Below are positions 33,482 through 41,491 of a stretch of 64,000 nt of DNA, piece by piece. Each line of letters opens with the position of its first letter. The first letter of the stretch is position 1. Source of the stretch: Planctomycetota bacterium (GTDB lineage: Bacteria > Planctomycetota > PLA2); contig JAJFFH010000015.1 of NCBI GenBank assembly GCA_021776735.1, positions 1 to 64,000 on the forward strand, written 5' to 3'. The notes under the pieces were generated by a model. That model was given only the letters and a program-made list of their open reading frames with translations, was not told where the DNA came from and searched no databases. The translations under genes were made by a program, and so were the position numbers.

Positions 33482-36208
33482 ATGACCGAAACCCCGATGA
33501 TGCAGCAGTACCGGGCGGCGAAAGGCAAGGCACCGGAGGCCCTGCTCTTTTTCCGCATGGGCGACTTTTACGAGCTGTTCTTCGAAGACGCCAAGGTCGC
33601 CTCGAAAGCGCTCGGGCTGACCCTGACGTCGCGCAGCAAGGAGAAGAACATCCCGATGGCCGGGGTGCCGGTCCGGTCCGCGCCGACCTACCTGCGGCGC
33701 CTGGTGCAGCAGGGATACTGCGTGGCGATCTGCGAGCAGCTTGAGGATCCGGCCCAAAAAAAGGGCATCGTTGATCGCGATGTCGTCCGCATCGTCACGC
33801 CGGGAACCCTCACCGAGGAGTCCGTTCTCGAAGAGAAGACCCACAACTTCCTGCTGGCGGCGGTATTCACGGCGAAGGGCGTGGGCTTGGCTTGGGCCGA
33901 GCTGTCCACGGGGCGGTTTCTGATCGAGGACGTCGCCACGGCGGATGCGCTCGACGCGATCGCACGGGTCTGTCCGGCAGAGTTGCTCTTGCCCGAGTCG
34001 TCCCTGGGGCCCGAAGGGAGCGACGACGAGCACCCCCTCCGCGCGGAGATCGAGCGCGTGACCGGCATCCCCGCGCGGGCGATCCCCGGTTGGGTCTTGT
34101 CCGAAGCAAATGCGACGCGCACGATCAAGGACCACTTCGGGGTCGCGACCCTCGAAGGATTCGGCCTGACCCGTCGCGATCCGTCGCTGGGCGCCGCCGC
34201 CGCCATCCTGCACTACCTCGGCGAGACCCAACGCCAAAGCCTTGTCCACCTGACGGCGCTGCGCCGCTTCGACAGTGGCAGGCACCTGATCCTCGACCAC
34301 GGAACGCGCACACGTCTCGATCTCGATGCGCTCGTGCCGGTGCTCGACTACACCGCCACGCCCGCGGGCGGCAGGGCGCTGCGCGAGCGCCTGAACCTGC
34401 CGCTCACCGATCCCGCGGCGATCGCGCGCCGGCTCGACGGCGTCGAGGAACTCACCCGCGATACGTTCTTGCGCCGCGACCTGCGCGAGACCCTAAAACC
34501 CGTGCGCGACATCGAGCGCATCACGGCGCGGGCCGCCACGGGACGGGCGTCGCCGCGCGACCTGGCGGGTCTCGCCGCATCGCTCGCGGCCGTACCCTCG
34601 GTCCAGAACATGCTGGCGGGCGCGGCGTCCGAGTTGCTGCAAAAAACACGCGCCGAACTCGATTCGGTCCCGGAGCTGCGCGACCTGCTCGCTCGTGCGA
34701 TGGCCGACGAACCGCCGGCGCACATGCGCGACGGCGGCGCGATTCGCGACGGCTACTCCGCAAAACTCGACGAGCTGCGCGCGATGGCCCGCGACGGCAA
34801 GAGCACGATCGCCTCGCTTCGTGCGCGCGAGGTCGAACGCACCGGCATCGACTCGCTCAAGGTCGGCTACAACAAGGTTTTCGGCTACTACATCGAGGTC
34901 ACGCACAAACACAAGGACCGGATTCCGGACGACTACATCCGCAAGCAGACGCTCACAAACGCCGAGCGCTACATCACGCCGGAGCTCAAGGAGATCGAGC
35001 AACGGGTGCTCACGGCCGGCGAACGTGCCCTCGCCCTCGAACACGATCTCTTCGAGGAACTGCGCGCGGCCGTGGTGGCGCAGGTCGCACGTCTCCAGCG
35101 AACCGCAACGCTGCTCGCCGAAATCGACGTAACCCGTTCGCTCGCGGAGGCAGCCATCGCCCGGGGCTACATTCGACCCACGGTTCACACCGGCAAGGGG
35201 GCTCACACCGGCAAGGGGGCTCATGACGGCAAAGGGGGTCGGGACGGCGATGTCTTGGAAATCCGGGACGGTCGGCATCCGGTCGTCGAGCACGCGCTCG
35301 CGGACGAGCGCTTTGTGCCCAACGACCTCGTGCTGGACCGTGACGAGCGCATGGTCGCGGTCTTGACCGGCCCGAACATGGCGGGCAAGTCGACCTACAT
35401 CCGGCAGGCGGCGCTCATCGTGCTCATGGCGCAGGCCGGCTCGTTCGTTCCGGCCGCGAGTGCCGACATCGGCGCGTGCGACCGCATCTTCACGCGCATC
35501 GGCGCGGAAGACGACTTGGCCGGAGGCCGCTCCACGTTCATGGTCGAGATGGCCGAGACCGCGCACATCCTCAGGCACGCGACAGGCCGCTCGCTCGTGA
35601 TTCTCGACGAGGTGGGCCGCGGCACGTCGACCTTCGACGGCGTCGCCATCGCGTGGGCCGTGACGGAGTTCCTGGCGCAGACCGTCCGCTGCCGCACGCT
35701 CTTCGCGACCCACTATCACGAGCTCACCGCGCTGGGCGAGCGGTGTTCCCAGGAAAATCCCAAGCGGGGTTCGCAGGAACACGTCAAAGAGGGCGAACAC
35801 GGGATGCCCGGGGTGTTCAACCTGCACGTCGCGGTCGAGGAAGAGGGCGACGACGTCGTGTTCCTGCACCGCATTCAGGACGGCGGCACGGATCGTTCCT
35901 ACGGCATCCATGTCGCCCGACTCGCCGGCTTGCCGCAAACGGTCCTTGCCCGCGCGCGCGCACTGCTCGGCGGCCTGAACACCAGCACGAACAGCCTCGG
36001 CACAAACGGCACCGCAACACCGCCGCCCGAAAAGCCGCAAGCCGAGAACCCGAACCGCCCGCGCTCGCCGGGTCAGCAGCTTTCCCTGTTCGGCTCGGAC
36101 AGCGACCTCCTGCGCGAAGAGCTGGCGGGGCTCGATCCGGAAAACATGACCCCGTTCGAAGCCTTGCTGAAACTCCGCGAACTAGTCCAAAAATCCCAAG
36201 AAAGCTAG
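33482..36208 (+). CDS. mutS: DNA mismatch repair protein MutS
   Basis: A 908-residue MutS. The N-terminal mismatch-binding Phe motif is intact: [11 protein letters not shown]. Domain II-IV landmarks ([20 protein letters not shown]) and the clamp follow. The ATPase domain has Walker [11 protein letters not shown], the VLIVLMAQ helix, SFMVEM-type [14 protein letters not shown], Walker [17 protein letters not shown] and ATHYHEL. Start at 33482 with GAGG upstream. Between the clamp and the ATPase domain (at GYIRPTV) there is a local insertion encoded by an 18-base tandem repeat ending in an iterated-motif-like copy. Initiates mismatch repair with MutL; no mutL is here. Confidence 0.96.
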   Translation: MTETPMMQQYRAAKGKAPEALLFFRMGDFYELFFEDAKVASKALGLTLTSRSKEKNIPMAGVPVRSAPTYLRRLVQQGYCVAICEQLEDPAQKKGIVDRDVVRIVTPGTLTEESVLEEKTHNFLLAAVFTAKGVGLAWAELSTGRFLIEDVATADALDAIARVCPAELLLPESSLGPEGSDDEHPLRAEIERVTGIPARAIPGWVLSEANATRTIKDHFGVATLEGFGLTRRDPSLGAAAAILHYLGETQRQSLVHLTALRRFDSGRHLILDHGTRTRLDLDALVPVLDYTATPAGGRALRERLNLPLTDPAAIARRLDGVEELTRDTFLRRDLRETLKPVRDIERITARAATGRASPRDLAGLAASLAAVPSVQNMLAGAASELLQKTRAELDSVPELRDLLARAMADEPPAHMRDGGAIRDGYSAKLDELRAMARDGKSTIASLRAREVERTGIDSLKVGYNKVFGYYIEVTHKHKDRIPDDYIRKQTLTNAERYITPELKEIEQRVLTAGERALALEHDLFEELRAAVVAQVARLQRTATLLAEIDVTRSLAEAAIARGYIRPTVHTGKGAHTGKGAHDGKGGRDGDVLEIRDGRHPVVEHALADERFVPNDLVLDRDERMVAVLTGPNMAGKSTYIRQAALIVLMAQAGSFVPAASADIGACDRIFTRIGAEDDLAGGRSTFMVEMAETAHILRHATGRSLVILDEVGRGTSTFDGVAIAWAVTEFLAQTVRCRTLFATHYHELTALGERCSQENPKRGSQEHVKEGEHGMPGVFNLHVAVEEEGDDVVFLHRIQDGGTDRSYGIHVARLAGLPQTVLARARALLGGLNTSTNSLGTNGTATPPPEKPQAENPNRPRSPGQQLSLFGSDSDLLREELAGLDPENMTPFEALLKLRELVQKSQES
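35186..35254 (+). repeat. Tandem 18-base repeat with terminal motif copy inside mutS
   Basis: CACACCGGCAAGGGGGCT occurs twice in tandem (35186-35221), then a diverged third unit (35222-35239), then CGGGACGGCGATGTC, a 10/12 match to the iterated motif with its GTC extension. It encodes three HTGKGA-like hexapeptides and RDGDV in a loop where other MutS proteins are short. Confidence 0.85.
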
Positions 36209-36345
36209 GGCCCGATGGATCCGCACTCGCCGGATCGACCCAACCCCTAAATCCACCATGCGGGTTTTCGGGATTAACGCCGTCCGTCTGCTTTCTCCGA
36301 CTCGCGCTCCGGAACTTCTGTAGGCTGGCTACAAGCTCAAGTTCC

Positions 36346-38019
36346 ATGCGGCGAATTCTCCTGGTCGTACTCGGGCTGACGCTGGCGGCGGGAGCCGCCG
36401 GGCAGCCGATCGGTCTGCCGTTTCCGGCTCCCACCCCTATGGGGGGCAAGGTCGATCACGACTGGCGTAACTGGTTTCGGGCACACCAACACGACTGGTA
36501 CCGGCTTCCGCAACTCCTCGGCGAGCGATATCACGCTGAAGGCCAAGCCGACGGCGAGAAAGACAAGCCGACGGGGAACAGCAAACCGGACGAGAAGTGG
36601 CGCGCAGGGCTCGCGGCACGGCTGGAGCCGATCCTTGTCCAGCTAGTGGACAAGGGCGGTGCGCTGGAGCGCCGGGTTGCAATGGTCGGGTTGGGGCGGC
36701 TCAAGCGAACCGCGCAGCTCTCGCGCTTGACCGAACTCGCCGAGAAAAAACACCTCCCCGCGGCGCATGCTCTCGTGCTGATGGAGCACGCCCAACTCTA
36801 CGACACCCTCGTCGCGTGGGCCTCGGCCCAGAGTCGCGACATCCGTCTCCGTACGCTCGCGTTGCTCGGGATCGGGTCCGGGGGCAGCCCGCAGGCCGCC
36901 GCATGGCTGGTGCGATTTTTCGACCACAAGGACAAAGACATCCGCGCGCGCATGCCGAAGACGCGGGGCAAGAAGCGCGACTTCCGAATCGCGGCGCTGG
37001 CCGCGCTGGCTCTTGCCTGGCGAGACCAGGGGCAACACAGGAAATTCGTGAAACTGTGCGGAACCGTCTGGCACGACAAGAAGTTCCACGAGGACGTGCG
37101 CGCGTACGCCGTGTCCTGGATCGGAAAACGCGGCGGCGAAGAGCACGTCGAACCGATGCTGAAGGCGCTGCGCCGCGAGCGCCGCGAGCAGATTCGGCGC
37201 TCCGCGGCCCTGGCGGTCGGCCTGATCGCGCCTGCGGGAGACCCCAAAACGGCCAAAGCGGTCGCCAGCGCGTTCTCGAAGGAGCGCAACAAGCCGATCC
37301 GGCATTTTCTTGCCCTGTCGCTCGGCCGCATCGGAGGCGAGGAGGGTGTGCAGCGCCTGAAGCGGCTGATGGACGGGGCCAAGAAGGTGGACCGCGGCTT
37401 TTTGTACCTCGCTCTCGGCTACACCCGGCACCGCGACGCCATCCCGCTCCTTACGCGCTCCGTGCAACGGGATCCCGACGAGTTCGATGTCGCGGCGGCA
37501 GCCATGGGGCTCTTCTTGCACGGACCGGACAGCGGAACCAAAGAACTCCGCGACCGGCTCAAAACAGCGAACAGCACGCTACTGTGGACCAACCTCACGA
37601 TGTCGCTCGCGGTACGCCGCGACAAGGAGACCTTGAAGCTCCTGGAGCGCATCAAGAAAACTACGGCCCTGACCTCGAAACTGCCTGCGCTGGCACTCTT
37701 TCGGCCGCGCGAGACGCTGGCCGAGATGGATCGGCGGATGGCGAACCCCAAGACTGAGTGGGAGCGGCTTTCCCTGCCCCGCATCGTGGCGTGTTGCGGA
37801 TCCCGCGCCGCAGCCGGAGCCCTCGAGCGACACTGGGCAGGGAGCACCGGCAAGAAGCGTCAGGAAAGCCGGATGCAAAGCCTCCTCGCGCTGATCGATC
37901 TCGCGGCCGGCCCAGAGCTTGTTCCGCTGCCGGAACTCCGACGTGACATGAACTACTTCATTCGGCTGGACGCCCTCGATCGGCTGTTCGGCGACCCGCT
38001 CCGGCACGACTCGAAGTAG
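36346..38019 (+). CDS. Exported HEAT-repeat protein
   Basis: A 557-residue protein. Signal peptide MRRILLVVLGLTLAAGAAG, a segment KVDHDWRNWFRAHQHDWYRL reminiscent of the WW/NRE segment in the other secreted HEAT proteins of the window, then about nine HEAT-like units (RRVAMVGLGRLKRTAQLSRL, RRSAALAVGLIAPAGDPKTA, RHFLALSLGRIGGEEGVQRL). Ends in FIRLDALDRLFGDP. It follows mutS by 137 bp, in which an 11/12 copy of the iterated motif lies (36276-36287). Protein-binding scaffold outside the cytoplasm is inferred. Confidence 0.75.
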   Translation: MRRILLVVLGLTLAAGAAGQPIGLPFPAPTPMGGKVDHDWRNWFRAHQHDWYRLPQLLGERYHAEGQADGEKDKPTGNSKPDEKWRAGLAARLEPILVQLVDKGGALERRVAMVGLGRLKRTAQLSRLTELAEKKHLPAAHALVLMEHAQLYDTLVAWASAQSRDIRLRTLALLGIGSGGSPQAAAWLVRFFDHKDKDIRARMPKTRGKKRDFRIAALAALALAWRDQGQHRKFVKLCGTVWHDKKFHEDVRAYAVSWIGKRGGEEHVEPMLKALRRERREQIRRSAALAVGLIAPAGDPKTAKAVASAFSKERNKPIRHFLALSLGRIGGEEGVQRLKRLMDGAKKVDRGFLYLALGYTRHRDAIPLLTRSVQRDPDEFDVAAAAMGLFLHGPDSGTKELRDRLKTANSTLLWTNLTMSLAVRRDKETLKLLERIKKTTALTSKLPALALFRPRETLAEMDRRMANPKTEWERLSLPRIVACCGSRAAAGALERHWAGSTGKKRQESRMQSLLALIDLAAGPELVPLPELRRDMNYFIRLDALDRLFGDPLRHDSK

Positions 38020-38165
38020 GAGACTGGACGCCCTCGCGGAATAAGCCACATTCCGCCAAAAAAGGGGCCATAATGTCTCGTGACACGCCGCCGCCTGTCC
38101 CCCCGACACGCTACTACTGAGCCTTCGCACCGAGAAGAACAAGGTCGGTGCCTACAGGAGAAGCC

Positions 38166-38582
38166 ATGATCGACAAAGCTGGCGGTAACGGAAACAACTT
38201 CACCACGGTCATCGGCAACGATGCCACCTTCAAGGGCGAACTTCACTTCGAGAAGGGTGTTCGCGTTGATGGAAAGGTCGAGGGAAAGATCACGACGAAG
38301 GGCCACCTCGCGGTCTCGCAGGGAGGCAAGCTTCAAGCGGATGTTTCCGCGGGCAACATCGTCGTCGATGGCCAAGTCGTCGGAAACCTGAACGCGTCCG
38401 AGAAGGTCGAACTGCGCAAGACGGCACGACTGAAGGGTGACATCGTTGCGGCGAAGCTGCTTGTCGCCGAGGGCGCCGCCTTCACCGGCCACTGCTCCGT
38501 CGGCCCCGACGCCGGCAAGAGTGGTGGAAACGCGACCCCCGCGAACCGCATGACCGAGAAGGAAGCGCTGCCGCGAAAGTAA
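38166..38582 (+). CDS. Bactofilin
   Basis: A 138-residue bactofilin: TVIGNDATFKGELHFEKGVRV, VDGKVEGKITTKGHLAVSQG and the repeated short beta strands (NIVVDGQVVGNLNASEKVEL) form the right-handed beta-helix that polymerises without nucleotide. Short unstructured tails flank it. Start at 38166 with AGGAG 8 bases upstream. Followed by a second, zinc-ribbon bactofilin 71 bp downstream, with a GC-rich hairpin between (38607-38637). Role in cell shape or envelope organisation is known for the family. Confidence 0.9.
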   Translation: MIDKAGGNGNNFTTVIGNDATFKGELHFEKGVRVDGKVEGKITTKGHLAVSQGGKLQADVSAGNIVVDGQVVGNLNASEKVELRKTARLKGDIVAAKLLVAEGAAFTGHCSVGPDAGKSGGNATPANRMTEKEALPRK

Positions 38583-38653
38583 GAGACCCCTTCGTGGACC
38601 AGGCTCCGGGTGGCCGCTGCTAACAGGGGCCGCCCGGGGTCTTGGCAACCGCT

Positions 38654-39109
38654 ATGGCAGGAGATCAGTCCCGTCTCGATGCTCCCAAGCCGGAAACCAG
38701 GGAGGTCTTGTGCACGCACTGCGACCGCTCGATCGACATCCCCGCTACGGCGATGTCCGTCAACTGCCGGCACTGCCACCGACGCGTGATCATCGAGGAC
38801 ATCCGCATCAAGAGCTACCACGCCGTGATGCGACTCGCGACGGCTGGCCTCGTGGAAGTGACCAAGCGTGCCCAGATCGTCGCCCAAGTGCGCGTGAACG
38901 ACCTCGTCGTCGAGGGCGGCGTCAAGGGTGATGTCACCGCGGTGGGCTCGATTTCGATCGGCAAGAAGGGCTGGATCCAGGGCGACGTAAACTGCCGTAC
39001 CCTGATCGTGCAACCCGGCGCGGGCCTGAACGGCTTTTACCGCGTCGATCCAACATTCACGCCCGAGCCGACGACCGCCGAGGTCGAGCAAGAGGATGAG
39101 TTCTTGTAG
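38654..39109 (+). CDS. Bactofilin with N-terminal zinc ribbon
   Basis: A 151-residue protein. Residues about 18-45 carry CTHCDRS and CRHCHRRV, two CxxC pairs forming a zinc ribbon. From about 55 a bactofilin beta-helix follows (GLVEVTKRAQIVAQVRVNDL, VVEGGVKGDVTAVGSISIGK). An ATG at 38642 is an equally possible start. Adjacent to a plain bactofilin, so both may copolymerise, with the ribbon recruiting another partner. That interaction is inference. Confidence 0.82.
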   Translation: MAGDQSRLDAPKPETREVLCTHCDRSIDIPATAMSVNCRHCHRRVIIEDIRIKSYHAVMRLATAGLVEVTKRAQIVAQVRVNDLVVEGGVKGDVTAVGSISIGKKGWIQGDVNCRTLIVQPGAGLNGFYRVDPTFTPEPTTAEVEQEDEFL

Positions 39110-39562
39110 GGGGCCCGGGGGCGGCGGCGTTTGCCGCTACGAGAATCCGCATGGCGGACTTTCGCCAGGTTGAGCGATGACCCGCAGGAGTGCGCGCGCG
39201 GGGCTCCCCTTGTACGCCCGCGTGTGTGTCTTTTCGCCGCGCCGCGCGGCGACCCCGACCCCCGTTCGCGTTCACAAAGTGACGTTTACGTTCACGTAGC
39301 GCTTGCTGTCGCCGCGCGCCGGGATCAACCCGGCATCCTTGCACCAGCCCATTCCCGCGGACTCCAGCACCCCTGCAATCCGCTCTTCATCCCTCATGCC
39401 GCGCCCCGGGCGGCGCCAGCCGCACCCGGCGCCCTAGCGAAAATCCGCGCTGGCAAAGTTTCGCGGGGACCCGACCGTATCTCGCATTCTGGGCTGATTT
39501 GGGCCGATCCCCCGAGTCTGGGTTCATCTTGGGCGCTCCAAAAGCCGAAAAGGGTCGCAGAG
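39110..39562. other. Gene-free gap with AATCCGC palindromes
   Basis: About 450 bases without a convincing gene. CGAGAATCCGCATGGCGGACTTTCG-type palindrome at 39140-39164 is preceded by TTTGCCGCTA, exactly as at 41186. A weaker relative lies at 39438-39465 (GCGAAAATCCGC...GTTTCGC). The middle contains TTCACAAAGTGACGTTTACG-like short repeats of unknown meaning. Confidence 0.5.
39140..39164. repeat. AATCCGC-type intergenic palindrome
   Basis: CGAGAATCCGC-ATG-GCGGACTTTCG, 30 bases after the bactofilin stop, with two stem mismatches. It shares 10 further upstream bases (TTGCCGCTAC) with the copy at 41186, so the repeat unit is longer than the hairpin. Confidence 0.65.
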
Positions 39563-40522
39563 ATGGCTTCGGAAGCGATTGGTATGGAATTCATTGCAGT
39601 CAGTCCCGCCATGCGGGAAGTGCTCCAACAGGTCCAGCTCGTCCGGGATTCCGGCGTGGCGGTCATGGTTACCGGCGAGCCGGGGTCGGGGAAGGAAAAG
39701 GTCGCTCGGACCATCCATCACACCGGCATCCGCTGCCGCGAGCCGTTCGTTCACGTCGACTGTTCCGAACTGCCGGCGGACGTACTCGGTACGGTGCTGT
39801 TCGGCGAACGCGACGAGGGCCGTTTCGAACTTGCCGGAGGCGGCACGTTGTTCCTCGACGGGATCGACACGCTGCCGCTCGACCTGCAACAGCGGTTGCT
39901 GGAAGTGCTGGAGCGCGCCACGATTACACGCGATGGCGGCAAGCAGATCGTGCCGGTGCGCGCGCGTCTAGTCGCTGCTACCAACCGCGCGCTGCGAGAG
40001 CTGGTCGAGGCGGACGAGTTCCGCAAGGACCTCTTTTGCCGCCTCAACGTCTTCCCGATCGGGCTGCCGTCCTTACGCGAGCGCCGTGAAGACATCGCGA
40101 AGCTGGCGCAACACTTCCTCGAGCACCACCAGCACGAACGCACGCCGCCGGTCCAGGCGATCGAGGAGCGTGCCATGGCGGCGCTCAAGGCCTACGGCTG
40201 GCCGCAAAACGTGCGCGAGCTTGAAACCGTCGTCCTCGGCGGCGTGCTCGCCTGCGACAACGACCGTGTGATCCGACTCGAGAACCTGCCGGCCGAGATT
40301 CGCGCGCTGGCACCGGCCTCGACAACGTCACGCCCGGCGCCGCTGCCGACGCCGCAGGTCGAAGACGACACGATCGTCCCGCTCGCGGAACTGGAGCGAC
40401 GGGCCATCGCACACGCGCTACGCGTCACCGGCGGCAACGTCACCCGCGCCGCGCGCGCACTCGGCATCGGCCGCGCCACGATGTATCGCAAGCTCGACCG
40501 GTTCAAACTGACGACGTCGTAG
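39563..40522 (+). CDS. Degenerate sigma-54-type AAA+ regulator
   Basis: A 319-residue protein with the AAA+ fold of bacterial enhancer-binding proteins: Walker A GEPGSGKEKVA, GGGTLFLDGIDTLPLDLQQR as Walker B region, RLVAATNRAL sensor and FCRLNVFPIGLPSLRERRED. A Fis-type HTH closes it (GGNVTRAARALGIGRATMYR). The GAFTGA loop that contacts sigma-54 is missing (the stretch between FGE and RFELAGG is shortened) and the Walker B Glu is replaced by Gly (FLDGID). It therefore probably cannot activate sigma-54 promoters in the usual way. No receiver domain. It overlaps the convergent trmB gene by 20 bp. Confidence 0.82.
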   Translation: MASEAIGMEFIAVSPAMREVLQQVQLVRDSGVAVMVTGEPGSGKEKVARTIHHTGIRCREPFVHVDCSELPADVLGTVLFGERDEGRFELAGGGTLFLDGIDTLPLDLQQRLLEVLERATITRDGGKQIVPVRARLVAATNRALRELVEADEFRKDLFCRLNVFPIGLPSLRERREDIAKLAQHFLEHHQHERTPPVQAIEERAMAALKAYGWPQNVRELETVVLGGVLACDNDRVIRLENLPAEIRALAPASTTSRPAPLPTPQVEDDTIVPLAELERRAIAHALRVTGGNVTRAARALGIGRATMYRKLDRFKLTTS

Positions 40523-41150
40523 CCCCCGCGCCACCTCCAGGCGCGAGGTCCTTCGTTTCCGGACTTCGCCAGCGCAGCCAGGTCACGGACTCCCCCAGCC
40601 GTTCGAACCGCTGGGCGAACAGCGTCCGGTCGTCGTCCGGCACGCCGGGTCGCTCCTCCAGGAGTTCGAATCCCGCGCCGGCCATCACGACTTTCATCTG
40701 GTCGCGGTAGTGGTCGTGATCGGTCGCCAGCGTCACCATGCCGCCGGGCATGAGCGCCACCCGCATCTGACGCGCGGTCGCCTCGCGAATCCACCGGTGC
40801 TTTTGCTGGTTCCACTTCGGCCACGGATCCGGAAACAACGCGGTAAACGAGGCCACGGAACCGGGCGGCAACCGCTCCGCCAAGACGGGACGCACATCAC
40901 CGCGATACGCTCGCACGTTGGCGAGTCCGGCGCGCACCGCCTTCCGGCAAAGACTCCGCGCCTTCTTGCCCGATATCTCGATGCCCAAGAACAACTCGTC
41001 CGGCATCCGCGCCGCTTCGCGCAGCACGCGAACATCCTTGCCGAAGCCAACCTCGACATGAATCGGCCGCCGCGCTCCCATGAGTTCAGGCAGCGCCCCG
41101 ACGTCCGGAAGGAGCACGGTCTCGGGATTGGTTTGGAAGATCTCCGGCAT
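40503..41150 (-). CDS. trmB: tRNA (guanine-N7-)-methyltransferase
   Basis: A 215-residue TrmB. VEVGFGKDVRVLREAARMPD is the SAM-binding motif I (GxGKG-like, here GFGKD). FLGIEISGKKA, the TALFPDPWPKWNQQKHR signature and ATDHDHYRDQM are all typical. Methylates G46 in the variable loop of tRNAs in the cytoplasm. Length is normal for the family, though the C-terminus is extended and disordered where it overlaps the convergent AAA+ gene. Confidence 0.93.
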   Translation of the reverse strand: MPEIFQTNPETVLLPDVGALPELMGARRPIHVEVGFGKDVRVLREAARMPDELFLGIEISGKKARSLCRKAVRAGLANVRAYRGDVRPVLAERLPPGSVASFTALFPDPWPKWNQQKHRWIREATARQMRVALMPGGMVTLATDHDHYRDQMKVVMAGAGFELLEERPGVPDDDRTLFAQRFERLGESVTWLRWRSPETKDLAPGGGAGATTSSV

Positions 41151-41185
41151 TAGGCGAGACGATTATGCAACAGGGGTTGCCGCTA

Positions 41186-41210
41186 CGAAAATCCGCAGGG
41201 CGGATTTTCG
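41186..41210. repeat. Perfect AATCCGC palindrome
   Basis: CGAAAATCCGC-AGG-GCGGATTTTCG has an 11-bp perfect stem and a 3-base centre. Preceded by TTGCCGCTA as at 39140. An imperfect relative, CGAAAATCCGC-CAT-GCGAATTCTCG, lies at 41437-41461. Confidence 0.75.
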
Positions 41211-41468
41211 CTGTGGCCGGGAGCGGCTTCGCCGCCCCTACGGCCTGCATGAGTATGAGTGTGCGATTTGGCTCGCATGACTTCGGGGCAGGAGCTGACG
41301 GACCGCGGTGTTCGGTCGGGTTCGGGTCGCGGTCACGTCGTGGGTTGTTCGATTGATCGACTCCCGCGGATTTGGCAAGCGCCACGTGAACGTCGTTCGT
41401 GCACGAGAACGGGTTCGGGAGTTGGGCACAACCTATCGAAAATCCGCCATGCGAATTCTCGCAGGCAC

Positions 41469-41480
41469 ATCGCCGTCCGT
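41469..41480 (-). repeat. Iterated motif copy ACGGACGGCGAT
   Basis: Exact intergenic copy 11 bases beyond the stop of the TPR/HEAT gene (41492), next to the imperfect palindrome at 41437-41461. Confidence 0.85.
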
Positions 41481-41491
41481 CTGCTCCCTCG

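Larger units (their letters stand above)
41151..41491. other. Gene-free gap with two palindromes and a motif copy
   Basis: About 340 bases between trmB and the TPR/HEAT gene. It holds a perfect AATCCGC palindrome (41186-41210), an imperfect one (41437-41461) and, seven bases beyond that, an exact iterated-motif copy (41469-41480). I see no protein-like ORF. Confidence 0.55.
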
